A DNA stretch of 64,000 bases from Larus michahellis (lineage: Eukaryota > Chordata > Aves > Charadriiformes > Laridae). This document shows positions 53,048 to 63,331 of the stretch, piece by piece; the stretch's first letter is position 1, and the number at the start of each line of letters is the position of its first letter. Under the pieces are notes generated by a model. The model made no database searches and was not told where the DNA came from. It was given only the letters and a program-made list of their open reading frames with translations. A program made the position numbers and the translations under genes. Where the stretch lies: assembly GCF_964199755.1 (NCBI RefSeq), contig NC_133929.1:5039806-5103805 (forward strand), given 5' to 3'.

Positions 53048-54481
53048 ATGCCAATGGGAATTAGTGTCGGGCTTATCCTTGTGATCGGAATTTGCAGCTG
53101 CCATCCTGCAGTACCTATCACGCCCCGAGAAAACATATGGGTGACAATAGCTAATCAGACGGGGCAAGATTCCTTTTGCCTATCTATGGCAACCCCAGGG
53201 GATCCTTTTCGAACATGTTTAATAGGAGTCCCCATATATGACCCCCAAGTTTTTTCTGGGTACGTTCGGAATGCGTCTGTGTTGAAATTGACGTTAGAAC
53301 AAGCTTGTAATCAGACCAACAAGGTGTCCATCCCAGCCATATACAACACGCTCTGTCAGCCCAATAGTACGAAATTTATAGGACTGGCGGCGTTGACCGG
53401 TCTAATTATTAATTCACTTAACGTCACTGCCCCTGTCCCACCACAAGAACTTGATTTGCTCGGTTCCATTCCACGTAACGGGTCTTGTGTCTTCTTTGGG
53501 AGCAAAGCACTGCAGCTGAGCACAAAATTAAGAGCCCTTGGTATTTCGGCTCCTTTTAATACAGCAGGATTCAATTCAGTTTACCCAACGTTTAACACGA
53601 CCCTAGTGAACTTTTGTGGAGACACCACAGGGGTGTGGAATCATTGAAACAACGATTCGGCAAAGGCCCTACGCCCAGGATTATTTTTGATTTGTGGTGA
53701 TCGTGCCTGGCAAGGTGTTCCTGTGCGACCTGTGGGAGGACCATGTTATATAGGTAAATTGACCATGTTTAAGCTGTCACTGAAAGATCTATTGAACACC
53801 ACGGTGGGGAACGTGACGAATCGGCATGCACGGTCGAAATGATCTGTTGTGACCCTTGATTCAACATGTAACGAAGAAGTCCAGTTTTGGGATCTACCCA
53901 CTACGGTTGTAACATCCTTGCTAGCCCCCGGGGTTGTGGCAGGGAAAGCCCTAAGAGATATTAGAAAGTTAGGGTGTTGGGCAAGTAAACAGATAAACCT
54001 TACAACTGAAATCCTATCTAGCTTGCTTACTGATGCTGATAGCATTCGGCATGGTATGTTGCAAAATCGAGCGGCTATTGATTTTTTGCTGTTAGCTCAG
54101 GGTCATGGATGTGAAGATTTTGAAGGTATGTGTTGTATGAACCTTTCCGACCACTCATCATCCATTCATAAGCAGTTACGGGAGCTGAAGGATAACATGT
54201 CCAAATTAAAAGTGGTCAAAAATGGTTTCGATGATTGGTTAAGCTCATGGGGTATAACGGGATGGTTATCAGACTTACTAAAGCAAGGGCTCATGCTATT
54301 GTTGGTTATATTATTATTGATTATGGCAGCCTCGTGTGTTCTCCGCAAAGTGACTGACATGATAGAAAATGCCATGCATAAGGTCTGGCTGGCTCAAGAA
54401 GAAAAAGGGGGTATTGTAGGAATGTGTCTGAGAGAAAATGGCCATGTGAGCCAGCCTCCCTATTGTGAGAGATTAGATTAA
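53048..54481 (+). pseudogene. env: ERV-6 env, alpha-type, single frame with two stops
   Basis: From ATG 53,048 the same frame runs to 54,481 (about 477 codons) with only two in-frame TGA codons, at 53,645 and 53,838. Order: signal peptide 'MPMGISVGLILVIGICSC'; surface subunit with several N-glycosylation sites; after the first stop '[15 protein letters not shown]'; a basic stretch RHARSK directly followed by the second TGA at the subunit border; then transmembrane subunit with 'SLLAPGVVAGKALRDIRKLG', immunosuppressive-type LQNRAAIDFLL, CX6CC CEDFEGMCC, anchor 'LMLLLVILLLIMAASCV' and tail. The tail overlaps the 3' LTR start. The alternative start TTG at 53,042 is not needed. Confidence 0.9.
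54399..54414 (+). other. ERV-6 polypurine tract
   Basis: AAGAAAAAGGGGGTAT adjoins the TGTAGG start of the 3' LTR and lies inside the env tail coding region. Confidence 0.85.
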
Positions 54482-54775
54482 GGGCAAAACAGGTGGTAGA
54501 AGATGGAATTAGTACATGGGAAAAACGGGAACTGAGAAGGCAGAAAACATGTTGTGCTAATGACTAAGCAATTTATTATGTGAATTCTTGTAACCAATCT
54601 GATCTGTGAATGAACTGCATGGACAGCGCGTGGACAGTGTAACTAGCTAATCAGAAATAAGCCAGTGGCATGTACGGCTACAACACAGGATATAAAAGAT
54701 GATGATGATCTGTGCTTAATAAACGGCTTCTGTTGATTCACATTGGATCGTCTGGAGTCCAGTTGTTTCTCCTCA
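54415..54775 (+). repeat. ERV-6 3' LTR (LTR-A)
   Basis: 361 bases, same ends as the 5' LTR. It has one extra 'gat' unit in the 'gatgatgat' stretch before the poly(A) signal and about ten base differences, several of them CpG transitions. Confidence 0.93.
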
Positions 54776-54887
54776 CCACACTGTGTAATTTCTTCTAATA
54801 GTTGTTTCTTCAAATCCTCAGCAATGCTTTCTATGGGTCTTCCAACAGTAGTTGCTGACAAAGGAATACATTTTAGTTTCTCACCAT
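54776..54887 (-). pseudogene. hAT-transposase-like relic, upstream part
   Basis: Minus frame (54,887 downward) reads 'GEKLKCIPLSATTVGRPIES' then 'IAEDLKKQLLEEITQC', a pattern preceding the FAI-LDEST block in hAT-type transposases (ZBED/GTF2IRD2-like). The frame ends at the ERV-6 target site and resumes at 51,598. Its other side is cut by LTR-G2. Confidence 0.6.
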
Positions 54888-55325
54888 TGTCCTGGTTTGA
54901 GCGACACATGACTAATTTCTCTTCTAATGCTGGGGAAAACTGCACTTTTAGAAGACTCTAGTGTCTGAATTGGTGAAGATGTTTACTTTATAGCCAGCTA
55001 GGCTATGTGGGATTCAAGGTCTCAGTGTTTTCAAGCCTTGCCAGGTGCAGGGAGCAAGACCTGGGCACCTGACCCAAGCTGGCCAACAGGATTATTTCAT
55101 ACCATGAACATCACAGTCAACATAAATTAGAAAGTTTGCTGCGTAGTGCTCTCTCTCCCTTGATGGCGGCGGTCCAGAGAACTCCTTGCCTCGTTGCTGG
55201 ACCCCTGAGGCCTTCCCTTCCTCCCGAAGCCGTAGCGCTCGCAGTGTCCGACATCTGTTGTCCACTGCTGGGAGTGCAGAGCATCCTACTGATATAAGTG
55301 GCTGAGTATAATCCTTGCATATTTT
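54888..55325 (+). repeat. LTR-G2, 3'-truncated by ERV-7
   Basis: TGTCCTGGTTTGAGCGACAC and the 'gcacttttagaagactctag' phrase shared with LTR-G1. It is inserted in the hAT-like relic on its left and interrupted at 55,326 by the ERV-7 LTR. Confidence 0.75.
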
Positions 55326-56406
55326 TGTGGTGGTGCAACACCACCCTCACCCCAGCCCCGCTTCAGGCCACTCGGTACGTGGCGTGATCTCCCTCCCAAC
55401 CTGGGCCACAGAACAACACAATGGACCAGAACGTAACATAATGGTCTAACATGGAAGAAAGAAAAGGTAGAAAGCAACAGACCAAGAACACAATAGTGTG
55501 CCTAGTCCCTGTGGCTCCTACCACTTGGAGATAATAACTATAATTGATCACTCTTGACACCATATGGATTGTGGCCACAGAGGGGGGGATACTAGGACCC
55601 CAAGATCTAGCAAGCTCTGGGGTTGCGTAACTATCGTCTGAGCTGGGCCGGAGTGGAAAAGCACCTGACAAAAGTCAGTTGTCTCAGATCCTATAAGTAG
55701 CGATTCTAGTAAGGACCCTTTGAGCTCTTCTGGATCGCAGCGGGCTGTGGCCAGTAACTCCCCTGAGTTGAGATACCTCTCAGGCTGACACCTCGAGGCC
55801 AGGGCAGGAGAAGACCCTTCTCAAGCCTCAACTATCGCCCGTTGAGGAATGCCGATGCATCGTGAATATTTGCCCTAAATCTGAGAAAGGGAAATTTTAA
55901 CTATAGACTAGTCTCTCTCTCTCTCTCTCATCCACCTCTCCACCCATATGTTGTGAGATACACATTAGCTTTATGGATGCGGACTCTCTTCTGTCCATCC
56001 GTTAACGTGTAGGACCTAAAAGTGGCACCTTTCGGATCACTAGCATTACCTGCTATCAAGAAATTCCCGATTGGAGACCTGTGTGTGCGTGTGTGTGCGC
56101 GCGCGCACACTTATATGCTTTGCTTAGAGAGAGAGAGAGAGATAAGCATTAATTTGTGATTTGTACCTCCACTCATACGTATATGTATTGATTTGGGATA
56201 CCTTCTAGTAAGTTAGTGTGAATTTTGCCATCTTCGACTCTGTAATTAAGTCGCTGTTCAATTATTTTGTTTAATCACTTTGTAAACCCCTAAACTGGTT
56301 AATGATTAAATGCTGCTAAATTCAACCTCTCAATCTGCCTTACATCATTAATAAATGTTGAATAGCTGTTAAATCATAACCGTGTCAAATATTTTCATCG
56401 GCAACA
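55326..56406 (+). repeat. ERV-7 5' LTR (LTR-H)
   Basis: TGTGGTGGTGCAACACC ... TTTTCATCGGCAACA, about 1,081 bases. It carries alternating pyrimidine-purine GTGTGTGCGCGCGCGC near 56,087-56,106, a (GA)n run near 56,126-56,142, and AATAAA near 56,350. It matches the solo LTR-H at 42.0 kb and the inverted fragment at 41.5 kb. Confidence 0.88.
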
Positions 56407-56409
56407 AAT

Positions 56410-56427
56410 TGGCGTAGTTGGCAGGAT
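56410..56427 (+). other. ERV-7 primer binding site overlapping the gag start
   Basis: TGGCGTAGTTGGCAGGAT starts three bases after the LTR. The first codon of gag (56,426) overlaps its last two bases, so there is essentially no leader. tRNA not assigned; ERV-4 has a similar site and spacing. Confidence 0.6.
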
Positions 56428-57958
56428 GGCAAATAAAATCACCGAATACTTACAGAGACACGATATCCAACTGATTCCCACCTTCCCAGAGGAATGGGCT
56501 TGTAATAATTGGCATAACTGGGAAGAGGTAGAGAAACAGTTAACTGAAGCTAGAAGTACAACTAAAGATGGAAAAGATAAAAGCATAATTTGCAAAATGT
56601 TGGGAGTGTGCCTAGAAGCTGCCTGTCAGGAAAGAGGAAATCTCATTAGAAAAATACAGGACTTGCAGGATGAAATACAGGGGCGCAAATCCACTGAACT
56701 GGTGTTGTCAGTTAAAACAGAACAACAGAAAGCCCAACTTCAAGAGGCACAATCAAAACGCCAAAAACTTGGAGAACGCATTGAAATGATGCTACTGCAA
56801 TCACCAACCACCACCCCCCAACATAACTCAAATCAGAAAATTAATTGTGTCTCCCGAAGACTGGGACGGTAATATATGGGGTGCTTCCAGTAGTGATGAC
56901 TCGGATGGAGATAATTACTATCATCCACCTGAGTCTCCCCCACTCCCAGTCAGACCAATTGTTAAATCGGAAGTAACTACAGGACCTAGGGGCGGTACAA
57001 AATGAAAAACTACTAAAACAACTCCATTTGATCCAATTCAGATGGCCAATTTACAAGATCGCTATGGCCGTAATCCTGGAGGAACTGAAACTGAATATCT
57101 ATGGAGAGTGTCCTTAACGGGGGAGATAGAATCTTGATAGATGGTGAGGAAGCCAACGGCTATTGGGGTCCCTGTGTCTTCTTAAATTCATGTCCCCGAC
57201 CCCCCGGAAAATCCCCACTCGCTAACCAGCAGAGTAGCATATTGGGCTAGTGTCACTGATGCCTTAGAAAGGGGAGAACCCCTAGTAATACCTATAAAAT
57301 CCATGAATGAACTCTCCACAGCTTTTACAAAGGCTGCCTGTATTCAGGCCATGCATGAACACGACCCCATCAACGCTCCTATCTCAGCGCCTGTAATTCC
57401 TAATATGCTTAAGCCATTAATAAAAGGGGCCCCTGCTGCACTCAAAACCTTCCTTATTGCGAAAAAGGAGGAAATCCATAGAAACTTAAATTACAATGAT
57501 ATAATGAATTTCACACAAGCCATAAAAGACGGTGAGGGTACAGAGGATGGCGAAGAGGATGAGACAAATTGCAAGGAGGTCCCCACATGGGCAATGTTAA
57601 TGCATGAAGCCATCAATCATGTGCGAGAAACAGGATGGAGTGAAATTCCCAACAAAACAAGAAATACAGGTTGCATTGTTGGGCGAATTTGGAACTACCC
57701 TCAGGAACAAAAATACTCTGACCGGCAATTAAAAGACCGGGAGTGGAGAAATGAGTTATAGAAGCAAGCATTGGCACTAGGAATCCCTAGAACTGCGATT
57801 CAGAGACAGTCTCCCAGCATCATTCTGAGTCTAATTCAAGCATTCCAGAAACGTGATAATCCAAACGCTCCAAATCCTCCGTCGCCAGCTCCTAGAAAAG
57901 GAAATAGCCCTTTCTCCTCTCATAGCGATCAATTACAAAAAACAGAACCAAAAAACTA
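56426..57958 (+). pseudogene. gag: ERV-7 gag, three broken frames
   Basis: The first frame (56,426-56,872) starts 'MANKITEYLQRHDIQLIP', then a coiled coil ('LIRKIQDLQDEIQGRK', 'QQKAQLQEAQSKRQKL'). A shift leads to the acidic 'SPEDWDGNIWGASSSDDSDG'. The second (57,303-57,761) is capsid-like: 'LIKGAPAALKTFLIAKKEEI', 'PTWAMLMHEAINHVRETGWS'. The third (57,771-57,959) is Pro/Asn-rich ('NAPNPPSPAPRKGN'). No CCHC zinc knuckle is present in any frame. Similar N-terminal and C-terminal parts occur in ERV-4. Confidence 0.8.
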
Positions 57959-57961
57959 GTA

Positions 57962-58500
57962 GTGCCCGGACAGCAATTGGGCCTGCCTGTCCGGCAAGTA
58001 GAAGCTTATCAATGGCTAAATGAGAACAGCCCTTACATTTTAATTCCAGTCGGTCCCCGAAAACAATTAACAAAATTCTTAATTGATACTGGAGCACAAA
58101 TTTCAATCATTACACAGCAGGATGCTGACAAGCTAGGCATACGACCCAGACGGCAAAGAGTTAAAAGTACCAGAGTTACGTACGGGAACCAGCACTGTGC
58201 GCCAAACCGCAAAGGTTAACTGTGGCTCCTGAGTGAAAAGCGCATGACATCTATTTGCTTTGCAGTTAAAGATCACCATGAAAATATCTTAGGTTTTGAT
58301 GCTTTAAACAGCCGGACTTGGCGCTTGCCAGATGGTAGTTTATGGCCTTTGGTTCAAACGCCAATCTCAATCCTAACAAAAGGCAACAAGCTGCCACAGT
58401 ACATGTACTCCGCGCAGCTCCAGTGCTCCCTGAATCAAAGATCATTAATGTCCCGCAGTACCCAATTTCTGCTGCGGCACGGACTGGAATTTCAGAATTA
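57962..58500 (+). pseudogene. pol: ERV-7 protease
   Basis: Frame 57,962-58,219 has the retroviral aspartic protease active site 'FLIDTGAQISIITQQDADKL' (DTGA intact). A frameshift near 58,200 follows, then frame 58,244-58,501 with 'ENILGFDALNSRTWRLPDG', corresponding to the conserved ILG-D segment near the protease C-terminus. Confidence 0.85.
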
Positions 58501-59997
58501 ATTGCAGATTTAGAAAAACGACAAATTATTTTCAGAACCCACTCCCCTTTCAGTTCTCCAGTTTGGCCAGTCTGTAAACCAGACGGGAAATGGCGTTTAA
58601 CAATCGATTATCGGTGCTTAAATGCAAACACAGCCCCAATGACAGCTGCAGTCCCTAATATTGCAACTCTAACAGCTGCCTTGCAAGCCGCCTCACATCC
58701 TTGGATGGCAGTACTAGATGTGAAAGATATGTTTTTTGTGGTCCCCTTACAGGAAGAGGATGAAGAAAAATTTGCTTTTACTTGGGAAGGCATTCAATAT
58801 ACCTTTAACAGACTTCCTCAAGGATATAAACACTCACCCACAATTGCTCATGCTGCGCTTGCTGAACTTTTACAGACTGTTTCACTCCCTGATGGAGATG
58901 ATATTTTAATTGGAGGAAACTCTCCCAAAGAGATGAAGGAAGCAGCAGAAGCAGTTTGGCAAGCATTACATGCAGCAAATATAGAAATCCCACATGAAAA
59001 GTGTCAAGGGCCAAGCAGGGAAGTAAAATTTCTGGGCACTTGGTGGATTGCTGGCAGCGCAGCAGCTCCACCGAACACTCTGGATAAAATAGAGCAATCA
59101 CAGATGCCTCAGTCTAGGAAAGAATTACAACAGTTGATGGGTGCTTTAGGGTACCGGAGAAAACATGTACTGGGATTCTCCATCACCGCCCGCCCACTGT
59201 ATTCACTTTTACAAAAAGGAAAACCATGGAAATGGGACTCAGAACATGAAGAGGCAGTTAAAACCCTAATCCAAGAATTAAAAACATATCGATCTCTAGG
59301 ACCTGTCCATTCTCACAACCCTATTATAGCGGAATGGGTTTTTGCAGAACATGGCACTTATTGTAATCTATTCCAAACCGGTCCTGATGGACCGAAAAGA
59401 CCTATACTGTTTAGCTCAACTGCATTTAAAGAGACAGAACAAAGATATTCTGAATGGGAAAAGGGCCTTTTGTCCTTAGTACAAGCAATCAAACAAGTTG
59501 GGAAAATATGGCAGAAGCAAGCTGTTCAAATCAGAGGTCCATTTAATCTATTGGAAATGATCCCTCCCCCAGAAGGGATTGCACAAAAATCCACTGTTAG
59601 GAAATGGTATGCTTACCTTGTGGGGGTAGCAGATGAAATGCAGCTGACTGAAGGGTACACAAAAGTTTCTAAATTACAAATGCCTATTAACACTGACCCA
59701 CTAGCACTACAACAGCCATTTAAACCTTCACCGATCTTGGATGCACCCACCTTTACCGAAGATACGCCAACTGAGAGTGTTTGGTTTACTGATGCTTCAG
59801 CAAAGAGAGGAAATGGCAAATGGCAATATAGAGCTGTTGCTTTAGAAATCAAAAACAGTAAACAATTTGTCGAAGAAGGAGAGGGCAGTGCCCAAGTAGG
59901 AGAATTAAGAGCGGTTGTTTTAGCAGCACAAAATGAAGCAAAATTTATATATGTGGACTCATATGCTGTGTGGGCAGGCGCCACCCAGTGGCTTTGA
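58342..59997 (+). pseudogene. pol: ERV-7 reverse transcriptase-RNase H, altered active site
   Basis: The longest retroviral frame in the window, 551 codons. RT fingers and palm: 'WPVCKPDGKWRLTIDYRCLN', 'AVLDVKDMFFVVPLQEEDEE', 'RLPQGYKHSPTIAHAALAEL'. At the catalytic YxDD position (58,891-58,902) the sequence is DGDD, so the Tyr is lost though both Asp remain. It continues 'EKCQGPSREVKFLGTWW', 'MPQSRKELQQLMGALGYRRK', connection domain, then RNase H with 'VWFTDASAKRGNGK' (Asp), 'GELRAVVLAAQ' (Glu) and 'IYVDSYAVWAG' (Asp). It ends at a TGA at 59,995. Confidence 0.9.
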
Positions 59998-61020
59998 CAA
60001 TGGGAAGCCTTAAATTGGGAAATAAACAGATCCCCAATCTGGAGAATTGAAGATTGGCAATTCAAATAGGATGGGTGAAAGCTCATGCCAATGACAATAA
60101 ACCATCTACAAACTGGAACCAAAAGGTGGATGAGCTGACAAAAGTTAGGAAGATAAAAGCTGAGGATTCTTTAGATCCCACATGGTATCGGTTGGGGGAA
60201 TGGTTACATCAGAAACTAGGCCATATGGGCTGAGAAGCTTTTCAGCTCAAAGCCGAGGCTGGCCCCTTAGCAGGAAAACATGTGAAACTATCCTCACCGA
60301 ATGCCCCCAGCGTAAATTAAAATTACAAACACATCACCCTGCTAAAGCACCACCAAAATATCAGTGAAGGGAAAACCCTGCGGTCTACTTGGCAAATAGA
60401 TTATATTGGTCCTTTAAAACCCTCTGCCAGATATAAATACATCCTAACCGGTGTAGAAATAATAGCTGAACTTCTTGCAGCTACTAAATGCTGACAAGCT
60501 AATGGACAAAATACCATCCAAGGCCTTTCTTCATGGTTTTCGATACTACCTGTTCCAGACTCCATCCAGAGTGATAATGGCTCGCATTTTGCTAACAAAG
60601 AAGTGCAAGAATGGGCAAAACAAGGAGGAATTAAATGGATATTTCATAGACCCTATTACCCACAATCCAATGGTATAGTTGAACAAGCCAATGGGTTACT
60701 GAAAAAATACCTTAAACCACATGAAGGACAATGGGACAACTGCCTCTCTAAAGCTATACAGCAAATAAATAATCGGTATGGTCCCTATAGAAGTCCATCT
60801 GCTCGAGCCTTTTCAGCATCTCCTCTGGAAAAAACCAAGAACAACGGGGCATACCTGGTCTTCACTAAAACCAGGACAGCCTGTGATGGTAAAAATACCA
60901 CCCGTGGGAGTAATACCAGTGACCCTAAATAAGCCACAAGGGTCTTTAGCATGGGACGCTATAGACAATGATGGAGTCGAGCTAAAAATCAGTACCATAT
61001 GGATTTATCCTGCAGTATAA
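59998..61020 (+). pseudogene. pol: ERV-7 end of RNase H and integrase, broken
   Basis: Short frames in three phases. Core motifs are 'STWQIDYIGPLKPSARYKYI' (first Asp, near 60,390), 'SIQSDNGSHFANKEVQEWAK' (second Asp, near 60,570) and 'HRPYYPQSNGIVEQANGLLK' (Glu, frame 60,603-60,932). All three catalytic residues are readable, but stops and shifts lie between them. The C-terminal domain in frame 60,778-61,020 includes 'QPVMVKIPPVGVIPVTLNKP' and ends 'STIWIYPAV'. Confidence 0.85.
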
Positions 61021-61054
61021 AAGGGGTAACCTGATAGGCTTTCCACACCGAGAC

Positions 61055-61079
61055 AGTTCTTTCTTTTCTTTCTTAACAG
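61055..61079 (+). promoter_or_regulatory. Possible env splice acceptor of ERV-7
   Basis: A pyrimidine run (ttctttcttttctttc) followed by TTAACAG, ending at 61,079, directly after pol. Such a site usually makes env mRNA, but only about 200 bases of non-coding sequence follow before CR1-d. Confidence 0.45.
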
Positions 61080-61285
61080 GAATGACGAACATCCACTAAT
61101 GAATGATGAACTCCGCTAATGACATCATGGGAATGGACAACATCTCCAATGATCCCACTAGCAGCACGGCAGAAGCAACCCTCATTTTTGACATTGGCAC
61201 CTTTACAGCATCGTGTCTATTCCCTCTCCCCCTCACTGCACTGACCTGCTAGGATATACATCAATGGCAACAACGAAGACAGAAA

Positions 61286-63331
61286 ATCAGAATCACAGAA
61301 TGATAGGGGTTGGAAGGGACCTCCGGAGATCCTCTAGTCCAACCCCCCTGCCAGAACAGGGTCACCTAGAGCAGGTTGCACAGGAATGCATCCAGGTGGG
61401 TTTTGAATGTCTCCAGAGTTGGAGACTCCACCACCTCTCTGGGCAGCCTGTTCCAGTGCTCTGCCACCCTCAAAGTAAAGAAGTTCCTCCTCACGTTTAG
61501 GTGGAACTTCCTATGCTCAAGTTTGTGCCCATGACCTCTTGTCCTGTCCCTGGGCACCACTGAAAAGAGCCTGGCCCCATCCTCCTGTCACCCACCCTTT
61601 AAGTATTCATAAGCATTGATAAGATCCCCCCTCAGCTGTCTTTTTTCCAGACTGAAGAGACCCAAATCCCTCAGCCTTTCTTAATAAGAGAGATGTTCCA
61701 GTCCCCTCAGCATCTTGGTAGCCCTTTGCTGCACCCTCTCCAGCAGTTCCCTGTCCCTCTTGAACCGGGGAGCCCAGAACTGGACACAGTACTCCAGATG
61801 CGGCCTCACCAGGGCAGAGGAGAGGCAGAGGATAACCTCCCTCGACCTGCTGGCCACACTCTTCTTGATGCACCCCAGGATGCCATTGGCCTTCTTGGCC
61901 ACGAGGGCACATTGCTGGCTCATGGTCATCCTGTTGTCCACCAGGACTCCCAGGTGTCTTTCCACTGAGCTGCTCTCCTGAGCAGGTCAGGCCCCAACCT
62001 GTCCTGGTGCAGGGGGTTATTCCTCCCCAGGTGCAGCACCCTACACTTGCCCTTGTTGAATTTCATAAGGTTTCTCTCCACCCAACTCTCCAGCCTGTCC
62101 AAGTCTCGCTGAATGGTGCCACAGCCTTCCACTGTGTCAGCCACCCCTCCCAGCTTTGTGTCATCAGCAAACTTGCTGAGGGTGCACTCTGTCCCCCTCA
62201 TCCAGGTCATTGATGAATATATTGAAGAGGACTGGACCCAGTACTGACCCCTGGGGAACACCACTCGTCACTGACCTCCAACTAGACTCTGTGCCCCTAA
62301 TCACGACCCTCTGAGCTCTGTCTTTCAACCAGTTATCTATCCACCTTACTGTCCATTCATCTAGCCCACTCTTCCTAAGCTTCCCTATGAGGATGCTGTG
62401 GGAGACTGTGTCAAAAGCCTTGCTGAAGTCAAGGCAGACAACATCTACTGCCCTCCCCTCATCTATCCATCCAGTCATGCCATCATAGAAGGCTATCAGA
62501 TTAGTCAGACATGATTTCCCCTTGGTGAATCCATGTTGCCTACTTCTGATAGCTTCCTTGTCCTCCACATGCCTTGAGATGATGCCCAGAACGAGCTGTT
62601 CCATCATCTTTCCAGGGATGGAGGTGAGGCTGACCAGCCTGTAGTTCCCTGGGTCCTCCTTCTTGCCCTTTTTGAAGACTGGAGTGACATTGGCTTTCCT
62701 CCAGTCCTCAGGCACCTCGCCTGTTCTCCAGGACCTTTCAAAGATGATGGAGAGCAGCCCAGCAATGACTTCTGCCAGCTCCCTCCACACTCTCAGGTGC
62801 ATCCCATCAGGACCCATGGACTTGTGGATGTCTAATTGAGTTAATTGATTTCTCACTTGATCCTCCTCAACCAAGGGGAAGTTTTCCTTCGTCTAGACTT
62901 TCCCTGTTACTTTCTCCAAAGTCTGGGGCTCCTGAGGGCTGGGCCGAGCAGTAAAGGCCAAAGCAAAGAAGGCATTCAGTAACTCTGCCTTCTCCACATC
63001 CTCTGTCACCATGGCTCATGTCTCATTCAACAGTGGGCCCACATTTTCTCTAGTTTTCCTTTTGCCTCTGATATACTTGAAGAAACCCTTCCTGTTGAGC
63101 TTGACATCCCTAGCCAGGTTTAATTCCAAGGAGGCCTTGGCTTTCCTCATTTTATCCCTGCATACTCTGACAGCATTCAGTACAAGTGGTCAGTCCCTTC
63201 TTCCATGTGCTCCACTTGAGCTTTTTCAGAAGCTCCCTGCTCAACCATGCAGGTCTCCTGCTTCCCTTGCCTGATTTCTTGCTCTTAGGGATGCACCAAT
63301 CCTGAGCTTGGAGAAAGTGGTATCTGAATAC
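61286..63331 (-). mobile_element. CR1-d, 5' part continues after LTR-J
   Basis: The minus-strand CR1 3' end lies at about 61,286 ('atcacagaatgataggggttg'), with ORF2 running to 63,331. It interrupts or truncates ERV-7. At 63,332 the solo LTR-J begins and CR1 sequence resumes at 63,963 to the window end. Confidence 0.9.
61366..63290 (-). pseudogene. CR1-d ORF2, broken reverse transcriptase
   Basis: The largest frame (62,874-62,164, 236 codons) has '[18 protein letters not shown]', '[20 protein letters not shown]', '[20 protein letters not shown]', '[16 protein letters not shown]' and '[20 protein letters not shown]'. A frameshift near 62,200 leads to the catalytic '[12 protein letters not shown]' in the next frame (62,264-61,926). 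Later frames give '[20 protein letters not shown]', '[15 protein letters not shown]' and '[20 protein letters not shown]'. At least three frameshifts make it inactive. The EN-RT linker lies around 63,000-63,290 with stops. Confidence 0.88.

Larger units (their letters stand above)
51599..54775 (+). mobile_element. ERV-6, pol-less alpha-type provirus
   Basis: A 3.2-kb provirus with two near-identical LTRs, perfect 6-bp flanks CCACAC (51,593-51,598 and 54,776-54,781), a tRNA-Trp-type primer site, gag matrix start, a Cys-rich upstream frame, env and polypurine tract. Capsid, nucleocapsid, protease and pol are absent. By eye the LTRs differ by about 10 substitutions and one 3-base indel over ~358 bases (about 3%). 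The most recent datable ERV insertion in the window. Confidence 0.93.
55326..61285 (+). mobile_element. ERV-7, class III-like provirus, 3' end missing
   Basis: 5' LTR (LTR-H, ~1.08 kb), primer site, gag with coiled coil, protease, RT, RNase H and integrase in order, then a splice-acceptor-like site. No env or 3' LTR is present: CR1-d begins at about 61,286. Absence of a CCHC knuckle, the RT type and the gag coiled coil suggest a class III (ERVL/spuma-like) relation; that is inference from motifs. All genes are frameshifted. Confidence 0.85.

Noticed and set aside
59613-60122. 169-codon minus frame
   Set aside because: Antisense to ERV-7 RNase H, which has clear catalytic motifs.
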